46,640 bases of DNA from CAYTYZ01 sp964442385 (lineage in GTDB: Bacteria > Patescibacteriota > Microgenomatia > UBA12405): NCBI GenBank assembly GCA_964442385.1, contig CAYTYZ010000011.1, positions 1-46,640 of the forward strand, in the 5' to 3' direction. The notes below the pieces were generated by a model that did not search any database, was not told the origin of the DNA, and saw nothing but the letters and a program-made list of their open reading frames with translations. The translations under genes and the position numbers were made by a program. Numbering within the stretch: position 1 is the stretch's first letter; the number at the start of each line of letters is the position of its first letter. Shown here piece by piece: positions 32,850-41,039 of the stretch.

Positions 32850-33090
32850 TAGCAACCCTAGTTGACCCATAAAACCCCTTTGATATAAATCCCCCATTTG
32901 GCAATTTTTTAGTCTCTACCCTATCCCCATCAAGCCTAACCACTATTTTTCCTTCTGCTTTAACTTTTTTTCTAAGTTCTGGCAACTTTGCGTCAGTAAC
33001 TTCTAAAATCTCGGGTAAATCACCATGAATCTTTGACAAAACTAACTCACCTCTAGCAAGTAGACTTTCTATTATTCCAACGTTTGCCAT
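32824..33090 (-). CDS. hypothetical small basic protein
   Basis: 88 residues from the ATG at 33088-33090, chosen because TATAAT on the minus strand (33096-33101) lies 5 nt upstream. Soluble, with a helical N-terminal half and a beta-rich C-terminal half (KIVVRLDGDRVETKKLPNGGF). No family recognised. Its 3' end overlaps the 3' end of prfA by 26 nt on the opposite strand. Confidence 0.55.
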   Translation of the reverse strand: MANVGIIESLLARGELVLSKIHGDLPEILEVTDAKLPELRKKVKAEGKIVVRLDGDRVETKKLPNGGFISKGFYGSTRVAIIPISRTL

Positions 33091-33101
33091 AAGCAATTAT
33101 A

Positions 33102-33731
33102 TCACAACCTAAGGCTTAATATTCTACTAACAACCGCATAATTAACCCCTGGATCTAGATTAAGATTGTCAGAAACAGCCCTGCTAGCCACTCCACCTGT
33201 GAGGGTGGCCACAGCCACATGTTTTAATTTTTTATCTTCATACATTACCCTAGAACCACTAGAACCATAGGTTATATGTTCAACCCCAGACATTATCCTC
33301 ATAACATCCAGTTCAGCTTTTGGCATTCCTGTTACTGTTTCCATAAAATAAGTACGACCAGTCGGATATAAATTTATTTCCTCTACTCTTACCCTACCAT
33401 TGCCATTATGAAACGAAACTCTTACCAAATAATTGCGATTATCACGAAAAAAACTGTGATCCTTGCCAATTTCCACACCCACGCTCGAGTCAATAGGTAG
33501 TCCTATTGATCTGGAAGTATCCGGACCAACTTGTTCAAATCCAGTCGAATGAATCCAATTGTTTAACAGCACTACTCTCCCATATCCGTTATATAAACTG
33601 TGGGTAGCGGTATAAATATACCCATCCTTTCCAATAAAACTATTGGCACAGTCCCCTCTATGATAGGCAGCTATGTTGTTAATATCTGGCCCGTGAAATA
33701 TTAATCTCGAACATCTATCAACGTCCAACAT
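33102..33731 (-). CDS. trypsin-like serine protease fold, cytoplasmic
   Basis: 209 residues. GYIYTATHSL has H44 in the position of the catalytic His of the trypsin fold, and YGSSGSRVMY has S158 in a GxSGS motif, followed by a VAVATLTGG strand as in chymotrypsin-like enzymes. The aspartate could be D91 or D99. There is no signal peptide, which is unusual for this fold. The ATG at 33729-33731 is 5 nt after TATAGT. The next genes upstream include an HtrA-type and a C-terminal-processing protease, but this one has its own promoter. The call rests on motif order only. Confidence 0.55.
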   Translation of the reverse strand: MLDVDRCSRLIFHGPDINNIAAYHRGDCANSFIGKDGYIYTATHSLYNGYGRVVLLNNWIHSTGFEQVGPDTSRSIGLPIDSSVGVEIGKDHSFFRDNRNYLVRVSFHNGNGRVRVEEINLYPTGRTYFMETVTGMPKAELDVMRIMSGVEHITYGSSGSRVMYEDKKLKHVAVATLTGGVASRAVSDNLNLDPGVNYAVVSRILSLRL

Positions 33732-33736
33732 AACCA

Positions 33737-33766
33737 ACTATATCATTTTCTGATTAACCTATTCAA
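33737..33766 (-). promoter_or_regulatory. leaderless promoter of the trypsin-like gene
   Basis: Minus strand TTGAAT (33761-33766), 18-nt spacer, TATAGT (33737-33742), then 5 nt to the ATG. It overlaps the stop region of the upstream gene. Confidence 0.6.
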
Positions 33767-34064
33767 ACCTTACCACTCCAAACCATCTGCGTAAATTTTC
33801 TTCATTTAGCAATATAAATCGTTTGTTACGAACACCATTGATTTTCACCACTTCATTTGGCGAAATACTTCTAACAATATCTCCAAAGCTGGCAACAAAT
33901 TCATCACCAGAACGCCTTAAACCTCTTCGGTCAAACTTAATAGCACCCAATTTATGATCATATGATCGTAAGCCCGGAAGACCAATAAATGAACTATCAC
34001 CTAATAGTTCACCGGTAAATGAGACTTTGTATCCTCCATCGTTATATTCAGCAAAGATTTTCAT
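33759..34064 (-). CDS. hypothetical small beta-rich protein
   Basis: 101 residues, soluble, starting MKIFAEYNDGGYKVSF and ending RRWFGVVRFE. No family recognised. The start at 34062-34064 is chosen because a near-perfect promoter (TTGACA, 16 nt, TATAAT) ends 7 nt before it; an upstream in-frame ATG overlaps the -10 itself. Two transcription starts on the same strand, here and at the next gene, argue that these small genes are expressed separately. Confidence 0.55.
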   Translation of the reverse strand: MKIFAEYNDGGYKVSFTGELLGDSSFIGLPGLRSYDHKLGAIKFDRRGLRRSGDEFVASFGDIVRSISPNEVVKINGVRNKRFILLNEENLRRWFGVVRFE

Positions 34065-34071
34065 AAGCAAC

Positions 34072-34099
34072 ATTATAAGGCATCACTTCGCCTTGTCAA
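34072..34099 (-). promoter_or_regulatory. consensus promoter with leaderless spacing
   Basis: Minus strand TTGACA (34094-34099), 16-nt spacer, TATAAT (34072-34077), then 7 nt to ATG. Both hexamers are perfect. The -35 lies within the last codons of the HtrA-type gene. Confidence 0.8.
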
Positions 34100-35219
34100 G
34101 TTTGGCAGTTAGTTCCATCTCTTTAGCCTCTCGCCACAATTTTATTTTTACTTCATCTCCAATTTTCTTTTTGTTGATAATTTGCCCCAAAGACAGCACA
34201 TCATCGGTATTCAACTTCTGACCATCTAGTTCCAGAATAATATCCCCCATTTGCACTCCAGCCTTTTTAGCCGCAGAATCTTCCACCACTTCTTGTACAT
34301 AGGCACCCGGTGGTACATCATTAAGCAAAGCAGCCCTTTTTGTTATCATTCGATAACTTACTCCTAAAAACGGTCTTTCAAACTGCCCTGTGGAGTTGAA
34401 ATTTGCAATTGATTCTTTAACCACATTGATTGGAATAGCAAAACCAATATTTTGCCCACCAGAACTTACTGCAGTGTTTACACCTATTGCCTCACCAGAA
34501 GAGTTAAGCAGTGGCCCACCAGAGTTTCCCGGATTAATAGCCGCATCGGTTTGAATAACATTATCCAGCTTCTCTGACCCCTCAAAGGGACTACCAGCAG
34601 AAATCCCGCGCCCAAGACCAGATATTACCCCAGTAGTTACAGTAGATCTAAATTCTCCCAAGGCTGTACCAATTGCAATTACCAATTGGCCAACTTTCAA
34701 TTTGGTAGAGTCCCCCAGTGGAAGTGGCACCAGATCATTTTTATCTATTTTTAAAATTGCAAAATCAGTTTGAGGATCTCGGTAAATATTCTTTACCTCT
34801 AGTACCTCGTCCTTGCCATCTTTTACCAAAACTACCTTATATTTAGCACTAGTGTCCGAAACAACATGCTTATTGGTAGCTATTAAACCATTTTTAGCAA
34901 TAATAAAGCCAGTGCCAATATCCTGTTCTACTTTTTGAGTTTTTGTATCGCTTCTAGGTACATCAAAAAAAGAACCAAAAGCACCAAAATATTCCAAAGG
35001 ATCAATAACTGCTCTAGTTTTTGAAATCGATACGGTCACCACACTTGGCGTAGATGTTTCCACTACTTTGGTTACTATCGACTCTTCGTTAACAACTGTC
35101 CTCGTTTCTGTATTTGTAATGCTTGTAACAGGTAAAACTTTAGTTCCATATCTAGTTCCAGTAAAAAATGACCCTACGGCCACTATCCCAAGTAAAAATC
35201 CTAAAAATATATTTTTCAT
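34083..35219 (-). CDS. HtrA/DegQ-type S1C serine protease
   Basis: 378 residues. An N-terminal membrane anchor (about 4-21) is followed by the trypsin-fold domain with H118 (ATNKHVV), D152 (TDFAILK) and S233 (GNSGGPL), then one PDZ domain (about 280-375). It acts outside the membrane as an envelope quality-control protease. One PDZ domain and the anchor match the DegS or Gram-positive HtrA layout. It is followed on the same strand by small unknown genes with their own promoters; a CtpA-type protease gene lies 40 nt upstream. Confidence 0.95.
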   Translation of the reverse strand: MKNIFLGFLLGIVAVGSFFTGTRYGTKVLPVTSITNTETRTVVNEESIVTKVVETSTPSVVTVSISKTRAVIDPLEYFGAFGSFFDVPRSDTKTQKVEQDIGTGFIIAKNGLIATNKHVVSDTSAKYKVVLVKDGKDEVLEVKNIYRDPQTDFAILKIDKNDLVPLPLGDSTKLKVGQLVIAIGTALGEFRSTVTTGVISGLGRGISAGSPFEGSEKLDNVIQTDAAINPGNSGGPLLNSSGEAIGVNTAVSSGGQNIGFAIPINVVKESIANFNSTGQFERPFLGVSYRMITKRAALLNDVPPGAYVQEVVEDSAAKKAGVQMGDIILELDGQKLNTDDVLSLGQIINKKKIGDEVKIKLWREAKEMELTAKLDKAK

Positions 35220-35259
35220 AGTCTAGTTTAGATACGATTTAACTATAAAAATATTACAA

Positions 35260-36456
35260 CTATTTTAGCACTTCCTCCATTACTTTTTGATTTTCTTCCT
35301 CTACCAACTTAGCATCCGTTGTCCATTTTATTTCTACATCCGGCAACACCCCTTCTTTGTGAATATTTTTACCGCTAGGCAGTAACCATTTGGCAATTGT
35401 TATATGAATGCCACTTCCATCCGAAAAGCTTTCAGGCATTTGAACAGTACCCTTGCCAAATGATTTTTCACCAACTAACCTGGCTCTCTTAAAGTCGCGA
35501 AGTGCTCCCGCAAGTATCTCACTAGCCGAAGCTGAACCTCCATTAATCAACACCACCAGCTTGTCTTCAAGGAGCTTCCTTCTTCTGGTGTCAACCCTAT
35601 ATTCTGTTTTTTTACCTCCAGCCTGCTCTTGAGTTACCACCACGCCTTCCTTTATAAAATCACTAGCCACCATAACGCTACTTTCTAGATATCCACCAGG
35701 GTTATTTCGTAAATCTAGTACAATTCCTCCAAATTTTTTACCATCAACCTGCTTTTTAGCTATAATTTCATCCACTGTTTCTGGCCATTCTTTATAAAGT
35801 TGTTCGGTAAATTTATTTATAGCTACAAAGGCAAAATCTTTGTCTTTGTAAGTTTTCCAGCTAAGTTCCAAGGACGGAACGTTAATAGTTTCTCTCTTTA
35901 ATACAAAATCCTTAGGCTTGTCAAATCCTTCTCTAAAAATTGACAGGGTTACTTCTGTACCAATTTCGCCTCGAATCATGCCCACTGCTTCTTGCAAACT
36001 TATACCATTTGTATCTTTGTCGATTTTTTTCTTAGTGTCAATAATTTTAACGATCAGATCCCCAGCTTTTATACCTGCTCTATCTGCTGGCGTTTTTGAA
36101 AGTGGAGTCATAACCGACAATCTACTATCTTTAAATCCTAGTGAAATACCCACACCACCAAATTCACCTTTTAAATCATCTTCAGCTAATTTATTCTCTT
36201 TTGGAGGCAAAAATACTGTGTATGGATCGCCTAAAGCTTCCACATAACCTTTTATAGCACCATAAGTTTGAGCCTTGCCATCTAGCTTATCTTTTTCCAA
36301 GAAAGTCCTGTCTAGTTTCCCTTTTACTGTATACAAAAGTGAGAAATCAAGATCCTCGGCCACTTTGCCTGTCCTTTCTTTTCCTAAATTATAGGAAATC
36401 ACCGAAACAGCCCCAAATAAACTAAGTAGAATTATTACCTTGTAGATTTTTAACAT
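35260..36456 (-). CDS. C-terminal processing peptidase, S41 family
   Basis: 398 residues. N-terminal anchor (about 5-21), a PDZ domain around 95-180, then the S41 catalytic core: LDLRNNPGGYL (248-258), NGGSASASEI (305-314, nucleophile in the SAS part near 310) and the lysine in EKSFGKGTVQ (K335). It is an extracytoplasmic protease that trims proteins from their C-termini. It lies just downstream of rpsR on the same strand (8-nt gap) and 40 nt before the HtrA gene. Confidence 0.95.
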   Translation of the reverse strand: MLKIYKVIILLSLFGAVSVISYNLGKERTGKVAEDLDFSLLYTVKGKLDRTFLEKDKLDGKAQTYGAIKGYVEALGDPYTVFLPPKENKLAEDDLKGEFGGVGISLGFKDSRLSVMTPLSKTPADRAGIKAGDLIVKIIDTKKKIDKDTNGISLQEAVGMIRGEIGTEVTLSIFREGFDKPKDFVLKRETINVPSLELSWKTYKDKDFAFVAINKFTEQLYKEWPETVDEIIAKKQVDGKKFGGIVLDLRNNPGGYLESSVMVASDFIKEGVVVTQEQAGGKKTEYRVDTRRRKLLEDKLVVLINGGSASASEILAGALRDFKRARLVGEKSFGKGTVQMPESFSDGSGIHITIAKWLLPSGKNIHKEGVLPDVEIKWTTDAKLVEEENQKVMEEVLK

Positions 36457-36464
36457 CTTTCAAT

Positions 36465-36722
36465 TTAAGCACCAATTACGAAAGGTAGCAAGCCCAAATG
36501 CCTAGCACGTTTAATTGCCTCGGATAATTGTCTTTGTTGTTTGGCACTAAGTCTAGTTTGGACTCTGCCCACTATTCTGCCCCTAATCGACAAAAAGGCT
36601 TTTAGTTTTTCATAATCTTCCCAACTAGGTATATGATTATTTTCAAATAGTGCATGCAAGATTTCCTGATCTTTAGGGGACTTTCTTACAATTAATTTTT
36701 TTCTAGGTACTCTGGGTGCCAT
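36465..36722 (-). CDS. rpsR: 30S ribosomal protein S18
   Basis: 85 residues. The core KLKAFLSIRGRIVGRVQTRLSAKQQRQLSEAIKRARHLGLLPF carries the S18 signature. The N-terminus has basic KKLIVRK in place of the usual Cys-containing start. It belongs to the conserved rpsF-ssb-rpsR order, with a 9-nt gap after ssb. No SD before the ATG. Confidence 0.95.
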   Translation of the reverse strand: MAPRVPRKKLIVRKSPKDQEILHALFENNHIPSWEDYEKLKAFLSIRGRIVGRVQTRLSAKQQRQLSEAIKRARHLGLLPFVIGA

Positions 36723-36731
36723 AAAATATTT

Positions 36732-37244
36732 TTAAAAAGGCATATCATCGTCCTTTTTAGGAGCCGATGGCACATCTTCATCAGGAATAATAATAGAGTC
36801 AAGAGCACCAGCTTCTTCTTCTACAGGTACCACAGGAGCCACATCAACTTCAGCAGCTGCAGGTCCAGAGTAATCAGCACTTTCAGCAGCCTGATAATTT
36901 CCAGGAGCCTTGTTGTTTAAAAGTACCATGTCATCAATAACTATTTCAGCAATTTGTTTTTTAACTCCTGCTTGGTCAGTAAATTCACGATATTGAATTC
37001 GTCCCTCTACCAAAACTCTAGTTCCTTTTTTGAGCAGTTGGGCACAAAGTTCTGCGAGCTTGTTCCAAGCTACTATTCTATGAAACTGAGCATCCTCTTT
37101 CTTTTCACCTTGTTTAGTTGTCCAAATTCGATTGGTTGCAATACCAAATGAAGCTACGGCCATTCCTCCTGGGGTATAGCGCAGTTCTGGATCACGAGTA
37201 ATATTACCCAGTAATTGGACCTTGTTTATGCATCTTGTTGGCAT
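36732..37244 (-). CDS. ssb: single-stranded DNA-binding protein
   Basis: 170 residues. The OB-fold (about 4-108) opens with NKVQLLGNITRDPELRYTPGG, and the acidic disordered tail (about 120-164) ends in DDDMPF, the tip that recruits repair and replication proteins. It coats single-stranded DNA and lies between rpsF and rpsR as in most bacteria. No SD is visible before the ATG. Confidence 0.97.
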   Translation of the reverse strand: MPTRCINKVQLLGNITRDPELRYTPGGMAVASFGIATNRIWTTKQGEKKEDAQFHRIVAWNKLAELCAQLLKKGTRVLVEGRIQYREFTDQAGVKKQIAEIVIDDMVLLNNKAPGNYQAAESADYSGPAAAEVDVAPVVPVEEEAGALDSIIIPDEDVPSAPKKDDDMPF

Positions 37245-37251
37245 GTTTTTC

Positions 37252-37542
37252 TTATTTCTTTAATACTAAATAACGAATAATAGAAGTTTCACGATTTAAA
37301 TGTAAGTTAAATTCTTTACTTGCGAGGGGCAAATCAGATTCCACGCTAAATTCATAAAAAATACCACTTGTGTGCTTTTGGATTTCATACTCCAAAGGCT
37401 TCAAACCCAATTCCTTAGGCTTTTTGCACTTTCCACCAGCTTCTTCAATCCATGAAGTTACTGATTTTAAAGTTGATTCCACTACTTTTGTTTCAAGCTT
37501 TGGAGCCAAAACAATAATTATTTGATATGAGTTTGCTTTCAT
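37252..37542 (-). CDS. rpsF: 30S ribosomal protein S6
   Basis: 96 residues from the ATG at 37540-37542 (MKANSYQIIIVLAP), matching the usual S6 start; an upstream in-frame GTG would overlap the cysS stop. The ferredoxin-like fold pattern continues with KPKELGLKPLEYEIQKHTSG and ends in TSIIRYLVLKK. S6 pairs with S18 on the 30S platform. First gene of the rpsF-ssb-rpsR group, 14 nt after cysS. Confidence 0.93.
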   Translation of the reverse strand: MKANSYQIIIVLAPKLETKVVESTLKSVTSWIEEAGGKCKKPKELGLKPLEYEIQKHTSGIFYEFSVESDLPLASKEFNLHLNRETSIIRYLVLKK

Positions 37543-37556
37543 GCGTTTATAATCTA

Positions 37557-38945
37557 TCACACCGATATTCTTTTTACAACATAGCTATCGGTCGTATCCT
37601 CTATAGCATAACCCATCTGAGACAGTTTGTCACGCAGTTTGTCTGCCTCTGCAAATCTCTTGGCTTTTTTGGCTTCGTATCGTGCCAGTGCCAATTCTTC
37701 CACATCTTTTGGTATTTCCATTTTTTTAAATTTAAAATCAAATCCCAAAACCCTGTCAAACTCCAACCAAGTGGCTAATTTATCAGGATTATTATGCTCA
37801 GATTTAAACATTGCATATACAACAGCCCAAGCCTCACTCATAGCCATATCATCGGCAACTTTATCTAAAAACTTATTCCTAAATTCCTCAATTACCCCCC
37901 CGACTTCTTCTCCAAGCTCTGATATAGTTTTACGCAGGCTCTTTAAACTAGACACAGCTCCTTCTAGACTTTCCATGGAAAAATCCAATCCTCTCCGGTA
38001 ATTAGAGGTAATAGCCAGATACCTAAAAGCCATTGGGTCATAATTTTGGGCTAACTTTAACACAGTATCAAATCCACCTTTGCTTTTACTCATTTTTTCC
38101 TTATTCGTGGTTATAAAAGCATTATGCAACCAATACTTCGCAGTTTGTCCGCCAAAAGCTCCGTATCCTTGAGCTACTTCATTGGTATGGTGGATTGGAA
38201 TATGGTCCTCTCCTCCAGTATGGATATCAAATTTTTCTCCTAAATATTTCACACTCATGGCCGTACATTCTATATGCCAACCAGGAAATCCCACTCCCCA
38301 CGGGCTGTCCCACTCCATTTGCCTCTTTGGCAGCCCTGAGCTTGCCGAAGGGGAAAATTTCCACAAGGCAAAATCACTAGGGTTTTTCTTTTGATAATTT
38401 GCTTCTACTCTGGCTCCCTCTTTTAGTTGCTCCAGGTTCAAGTGCCCAAATTCTGCATAGCCAGGAAACTTTTCTGTATCAAAATAAAGGCCATCTTCGG
38501 TTTTATATACAAAGCCATTTGATTCAATTTTTTTAATTAGATCTATTTGTTCGGCAATATTATCCGTAGCCTTGCACATCACATCTGGTCTAATTATGTG
38601 CAAAACATCCAAAGTTTGCAAAAATTCATCTGTATATCTTTTGGCCACTTCCCACACTGACACTCCTTCTCTTTGGGCTCCTTTTTCCATTTTATCTTCT
38701 CCGTTATCAGCGTCATCAGTAAGATGTCCTACATCCGTCAAATTCATCACCCAATTAACCTTGTATCCTGCATATCTTAGACTTCTAACCATAATATCCC
38801 AACAGGTATAGGCGTACATATTGCCAATATGCGGGCTCCAATAAACTGTCGGTCCGCAACTATAAATACCAATTTTACCAGGTACTATGGGCACAAACTC
38901 AACTTTTTTTCTTTCCGGAGTATTGTAAAAATAAAACTTTTGCAT
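37557..38945 (-). CDS. cysS: cysteinyl-tRNA synthetase
   Basis: 462 residues, a class I synthetase. Zinc cysteine C30 in YSCGPTVY, HIGN at 39-42, the GWHIECTAM and HTGGEDHIPIHHTNE zinc-site motifs in the middle, and KMSKS near 284-288. It charges tRNA-Cys. TAGAAT lies 7 nt before the ATG, so leaderless expression is possible. It is divergent from the gene at 39010, with a 64-nt gap shared by both promoters. Confidence 0.97.
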   Translation of the reverse strand: MQKFYFYNTPERKKVEFVPIVPGKIGIYSCGPTVYWSPHIGNMYAYTCWDIMVRSLRYAGYKVNWVMNLTDVGHLTDDADNGEDKMEKGAQREGVSVWEVAKRYTDEFLQTLDVLHIIRPDVMCKATDNIAEQIDLIKKIESNGFVYKTEDGLYFDTEKFPGYAEFGHLNLEQLKEGARVEANYQKKNPSDFALWKFSPSASSGLPKRQMEWDSPWGVGFPGWHIECTAMSVKYLGEKFDIHTGGEDHIPIHHTNEVAQGYGAFGGQTAKYWLHNAFITTNKEKMSKSKGGFDTVLKLAQNYDPMAFRYLAITSNYRRGLDFSMESLEGAVSSLKSLRKTISELGEEVGGVIEEFRNKFLDKVADDMAMSEAWAVVYAMFKSEHNNPDKLATWLEFDRVLGFDFKFKKMEIPKDVEELALARYEAKKAKRFAEADKLRDKLSQMGYAIEDTTDSYVVKRISV

Positions 38946-38974
38946 TTTATATATTCTATCCCAGCCCCCCTTAG

Positions 38975-39003
38975 TTGACTATTAGCTAATAATGGCTTAT
39001 AAT
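38975..39003 (+). promoter_or_regulatory. leaderless promoter with palindrome in the spacer
   Basis: TTGACT (38975-38980), a 17-nt spacer and TATAAT (38998-39003), then 6 nt to the ATG at 39010. A perfect 12-bp palindrome, TATTAGCTAATA (38980-38991), fills most of the spacer and is a candidate operator. Confidence 0.75.
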
Positions 39004-39009
39004 ATATTT

Positions 39010-39531
39010 ATGAGACTGCCCGAACTAGTTTTTGCACATTATATAGAAACCAGACACCTTGGCACTGCTCCTGTTATTAAACCTGCCACCAGGGAAACCA
39101 GACATGCAGAAAGTGCAAATCTAGTCTTCGGAGACTTTGATTTCTTCGAAGGGGCCTATAAGTGGATGGAGTCAAAAATTGGTTTTTACCCACTTTTTAT
39201 GCTTGTTGGTCTTCGAGAAACAATTCTCGAACATTTAAAGTCAGATCACAATACAGGAGCTGAGTTATCGGTTCTTGTTTATCCTGCAAGTTCCGATCTC
39301 ATAGTAAATGGAAGATTTCTTTTATTAGATATGTGGCCAGCAGTAGCTAACGACCTTCAAAACGGAGGCAGGGCCCCAAAAAGAAGAAAAAAGCAAGTTC
39401 TAATTCCTCATTATGATACAAAACGTTGGTTGCGTAAAGCCAGAAAGGAACCGTTTAATGTTGAATTTGTTTTACCCGAGATTGATGTTAGAGCAGCGAG
39501 TGAGATCATTACTATTCCGGCTTCTGGTTAA
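39010..39531 (+). CDS. hypothetical soluble protein under a strong leaderless promoter
   Basis: 173 residues starting MRLPELVFAHYIETRH. The start at 39010 is preferred over an ATG at 38992 because the upstream ATG lies before the -10 box. No membrane segment; a basic stretch RAPKRRKKQ near 121-129 and a beta-rich C-terminus. I recognise no domain and no helix-turn-helix. The neighbour converges from the other strand with 10 nt between the stops. Confidence 0.65.
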   Translation: MRLPELVFAHYIETRHLGTAPVIKPATRETRHAESANLVFGDFDFFEGAYKWMESKIGFYPLFMLVGLRETILEHLKSDHNTGAELSVLVYPASSDLIVNGRFLLLDMWPAVANDLQNGGRAPKRRKKQVLIPHYDTKRWLRKARKEPFNVEFVLPEIDVRAASEIITIPASG

Positions 39532-39541
39532 ACTCCCCTGT

Positions 39542-40048
39542 CTAGCTCAACTGCTCTTGGCTAGGCGCTGCCGTAGTTTTGGACTTTTTCCCTCCACCCG
39601 CAAATCTCTTTTTCTGCTGATCTTTAGACATTTTTTTGCTATTACTCGGTGTTTCCGCTTGCATTCTTTCTTTCTCAGCCCTTTCACGATCCAGCTGTTC
39701 TTTTCGTTTTTTTGCTTGTTCTTCCTCCTGCTGTTTCTGTTGTTCTTTTTGTTGGCTCACTTGCTGCATTTCCTGGCTAACTGACCGGCGGGTTATCTGA
39801 TTCCTAAGTTTTTGAAGTTCCTGCTGTTTTTCCTGTTCTTTTTGGGCTTTTTCTTGGGCATATGTTTTTTCATCCATATTTACCAGTTCTCCCATAATTC
39901 CCTTAAATCCCAGGTTATCACTAGCAATTTTTCCAGCTTCTGATTTTATCTGTCCCAGGCTTTTATCAAGTATTTCCCCTTGCTCCTGCCACGCTGGCTT
40001 AGGCTGTTTTTTGGGGTCTTTTGTAAACTTCTTAAAAAATCCAAACAT
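39542..40048 (-). CDS. Gln/Lys-rich coiled-coil protein (hypothetical)
   Basis: 168 residues. A short N-terminal part (MFGFFKKFTKDPKKQ) leads to a long highly charged coiled coil (about 60-135) made largely of Gln, Glu, Lys and Arg, then a basic low-complexity tail. Composition rather than homology defines it; it may scaffold or bind nucleic acid. TATAAT on the minus strand (40054-40059) is 5 nt before the ATG, after the strong terminator of the upstream gene, so it is its own leaderless transcript. Confidence 0.65.
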   Translation of the reverse strand: MFGFFKKFTKDPKKQPKPAWQEQGEILDKSLGQIKSEAGKIASDNLGFKGIMGELVNMDEKTYAQEKAQKEQEKQQELQKLRNQITRRSVSQEMQQVSQQKEQQKQQEEEQAKKRKEQLDRERAEKERMQAETPSNSKKMSKDQQKKRFAGGGKKSKTTAAPSQEQLS

Positions 40049-40070
40049 AATAAATTATATACACAGATCA

Positions 40071-40099
40071 AAAAAAAAGCCGGGTTTGCAGTCCCCGGC
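40071..40099 (-). terminator. strong intrinsic terminator
   Basis: Minus strand GCCGGG (40094-40099), a 9-nt loop, CCCGGC (40079-40084), then a run of at least eight Ts. It ends the transcript of the GC-rich gene at 40118-40912. Confidence 0.92.
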
Positions 40100-40117
40100 C
40101 AAGTCGCAACAAAAAGG

Positions 40118-40912
40118 TTACTCAGGCCAAACAATTTCCGGCTCACGGAAAAAATTGGCCACAACTTTAACAGGCCTTGCACCCAAAACCCAGTCGCCAT
40201 TTTCCCCGGCCATTACTTCCGGCTCGTTATAGGCAACGCGCTCAGGCAAAAACCAAGGCCACTCCTGGCCATAACCCACCACTCCACCTCGCCCATCGGC
40301 AAGTAACAAGGTGTGATCTCGTACCAATCCAAAGGGATTTCTTTCAGGGATCTCACCATGTCCATCCAGTCCTGGCCACCAAGCATAGATACCGTAGCTG
40401 GGCCTGAACCAAAAACCAAACACGCCACCGTTTTCTTTGGCTTCCTTGCCATCAAAACAGGCAATCACCAGGTTACCGCTCATGCCTCCCAGAAACTCTG
40501 CCAATTCAGCCGAAATTTCCGGCCGGCGACGCTCTGGAACCTTGGACAAGGCCACTTTCAAACCACGTGCCATTGGAGCCACCACCACACTAAACAGTCG
40601 CCCCACATCAAAGACCTGTGGTTGCGACATTTCCATGCTCAGGCTCTTGGCTCCGCGCATGACCGGGCGAGGAGGCACCACAGCCTCTCTCATCTGGCCC
40701 AAAACCCCCTCGTATCCATCCATGTTAATAAAGTGTTCAGGTCCCATCGTCTCATTTGTGGGAACAACCACAATGATTGCATTTGGTCCATTTGAACTGG
40801 GATTAACCCCATACAAGCTCACATGAACACTTCCCTCTTTCGGGTGTTTTGCACCAGGAAACGCCAACAGAATGTTTCCCGCAGTTCCACCACTAGACGG
40901 CATGATACACAT
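40118..40912 (-). CDS. hypothetical GC-rich gene with strong SD and structured leader
   Basis: 264 residues from the ATG at 40910-40912, preceded by AAGGAG (minus strand, 40920-40925) at 7 nt. It is rich in Gly, Pro, Val and Trp, mainly beta in character, without signal peptide or membrane helix. I recognise no family. Its base composition is much more GC-rich than its neighbours, with codons such as GGC, GTG and CCG. It has its own promoter, a leader of about 120 nt with competing hairpins and a strong terminator, so it is an independent unit, possibly acquired by transfer. Confidence 0.75.
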   Translation of the reverse strand: MCIMPSSGGTAGNILLAFPGAKHPKEGSVHVSLYGVNPSSNGPNAIIVVVPTNETMGPEHFINMDGYEGVLGQMREAVVPPRPVMRGAKSLSMEMSQPQVFDVGRLFSVVVAPMARGLKVALSKVPERRRPEISAELAEFLGGMSGNLVIACFDGKEAKENGGVFGFWFRPSYGIYAWWPGLDGHGEIPERNPFGLVRDHTLLLADGRGGVVGYGQEWPWFLPERVAYNEPEVMAGENGDWVLGARPVKVVANFFREPEIVWPE

Positions 40913-40932
40913 TACGATACTCCTTTTTGTTT

Positions 40933-41009
40933 TCCGCAAATGCGGAGACTAACTTTACACATCAAGTTTATGCGCTTTGCTTAAACTAGTATGCAAAGAT
41001 GCCTCCGCA
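40933..41009 (-). promoter_or_regulatory. 5' leader with mutually exclusive pairings
   Basis: On the minus strand: segment a TGCGGAG (41003-41009), hairpin P2 CTTTGC/GCAAAG (40993-40998 with 40975-40980), segment b CTCCGCA (40941-40947), segment c TGCGGA (40933-40938). Segment b can pair with a (7 bp, enclosing P2) or with c (6 bp, 2-nt loop), but not both. Segment c lies 7 nt before the SD. The layout is riboswitch-like; no known class is recognised. Confidence 0.45.
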
Positions 41010-41039
41010 CAGCAGCAAGGTTTTAAAGAACTTTCTCCT

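Noticed and set aside
40313..40826. Long plus-strand ORFs opposite the GC-rich gene
   Set aside because: Open frames opposite GC-rich coding DNA are expected; the minus-strand gene has an SD, promoter and terminator, these do not.
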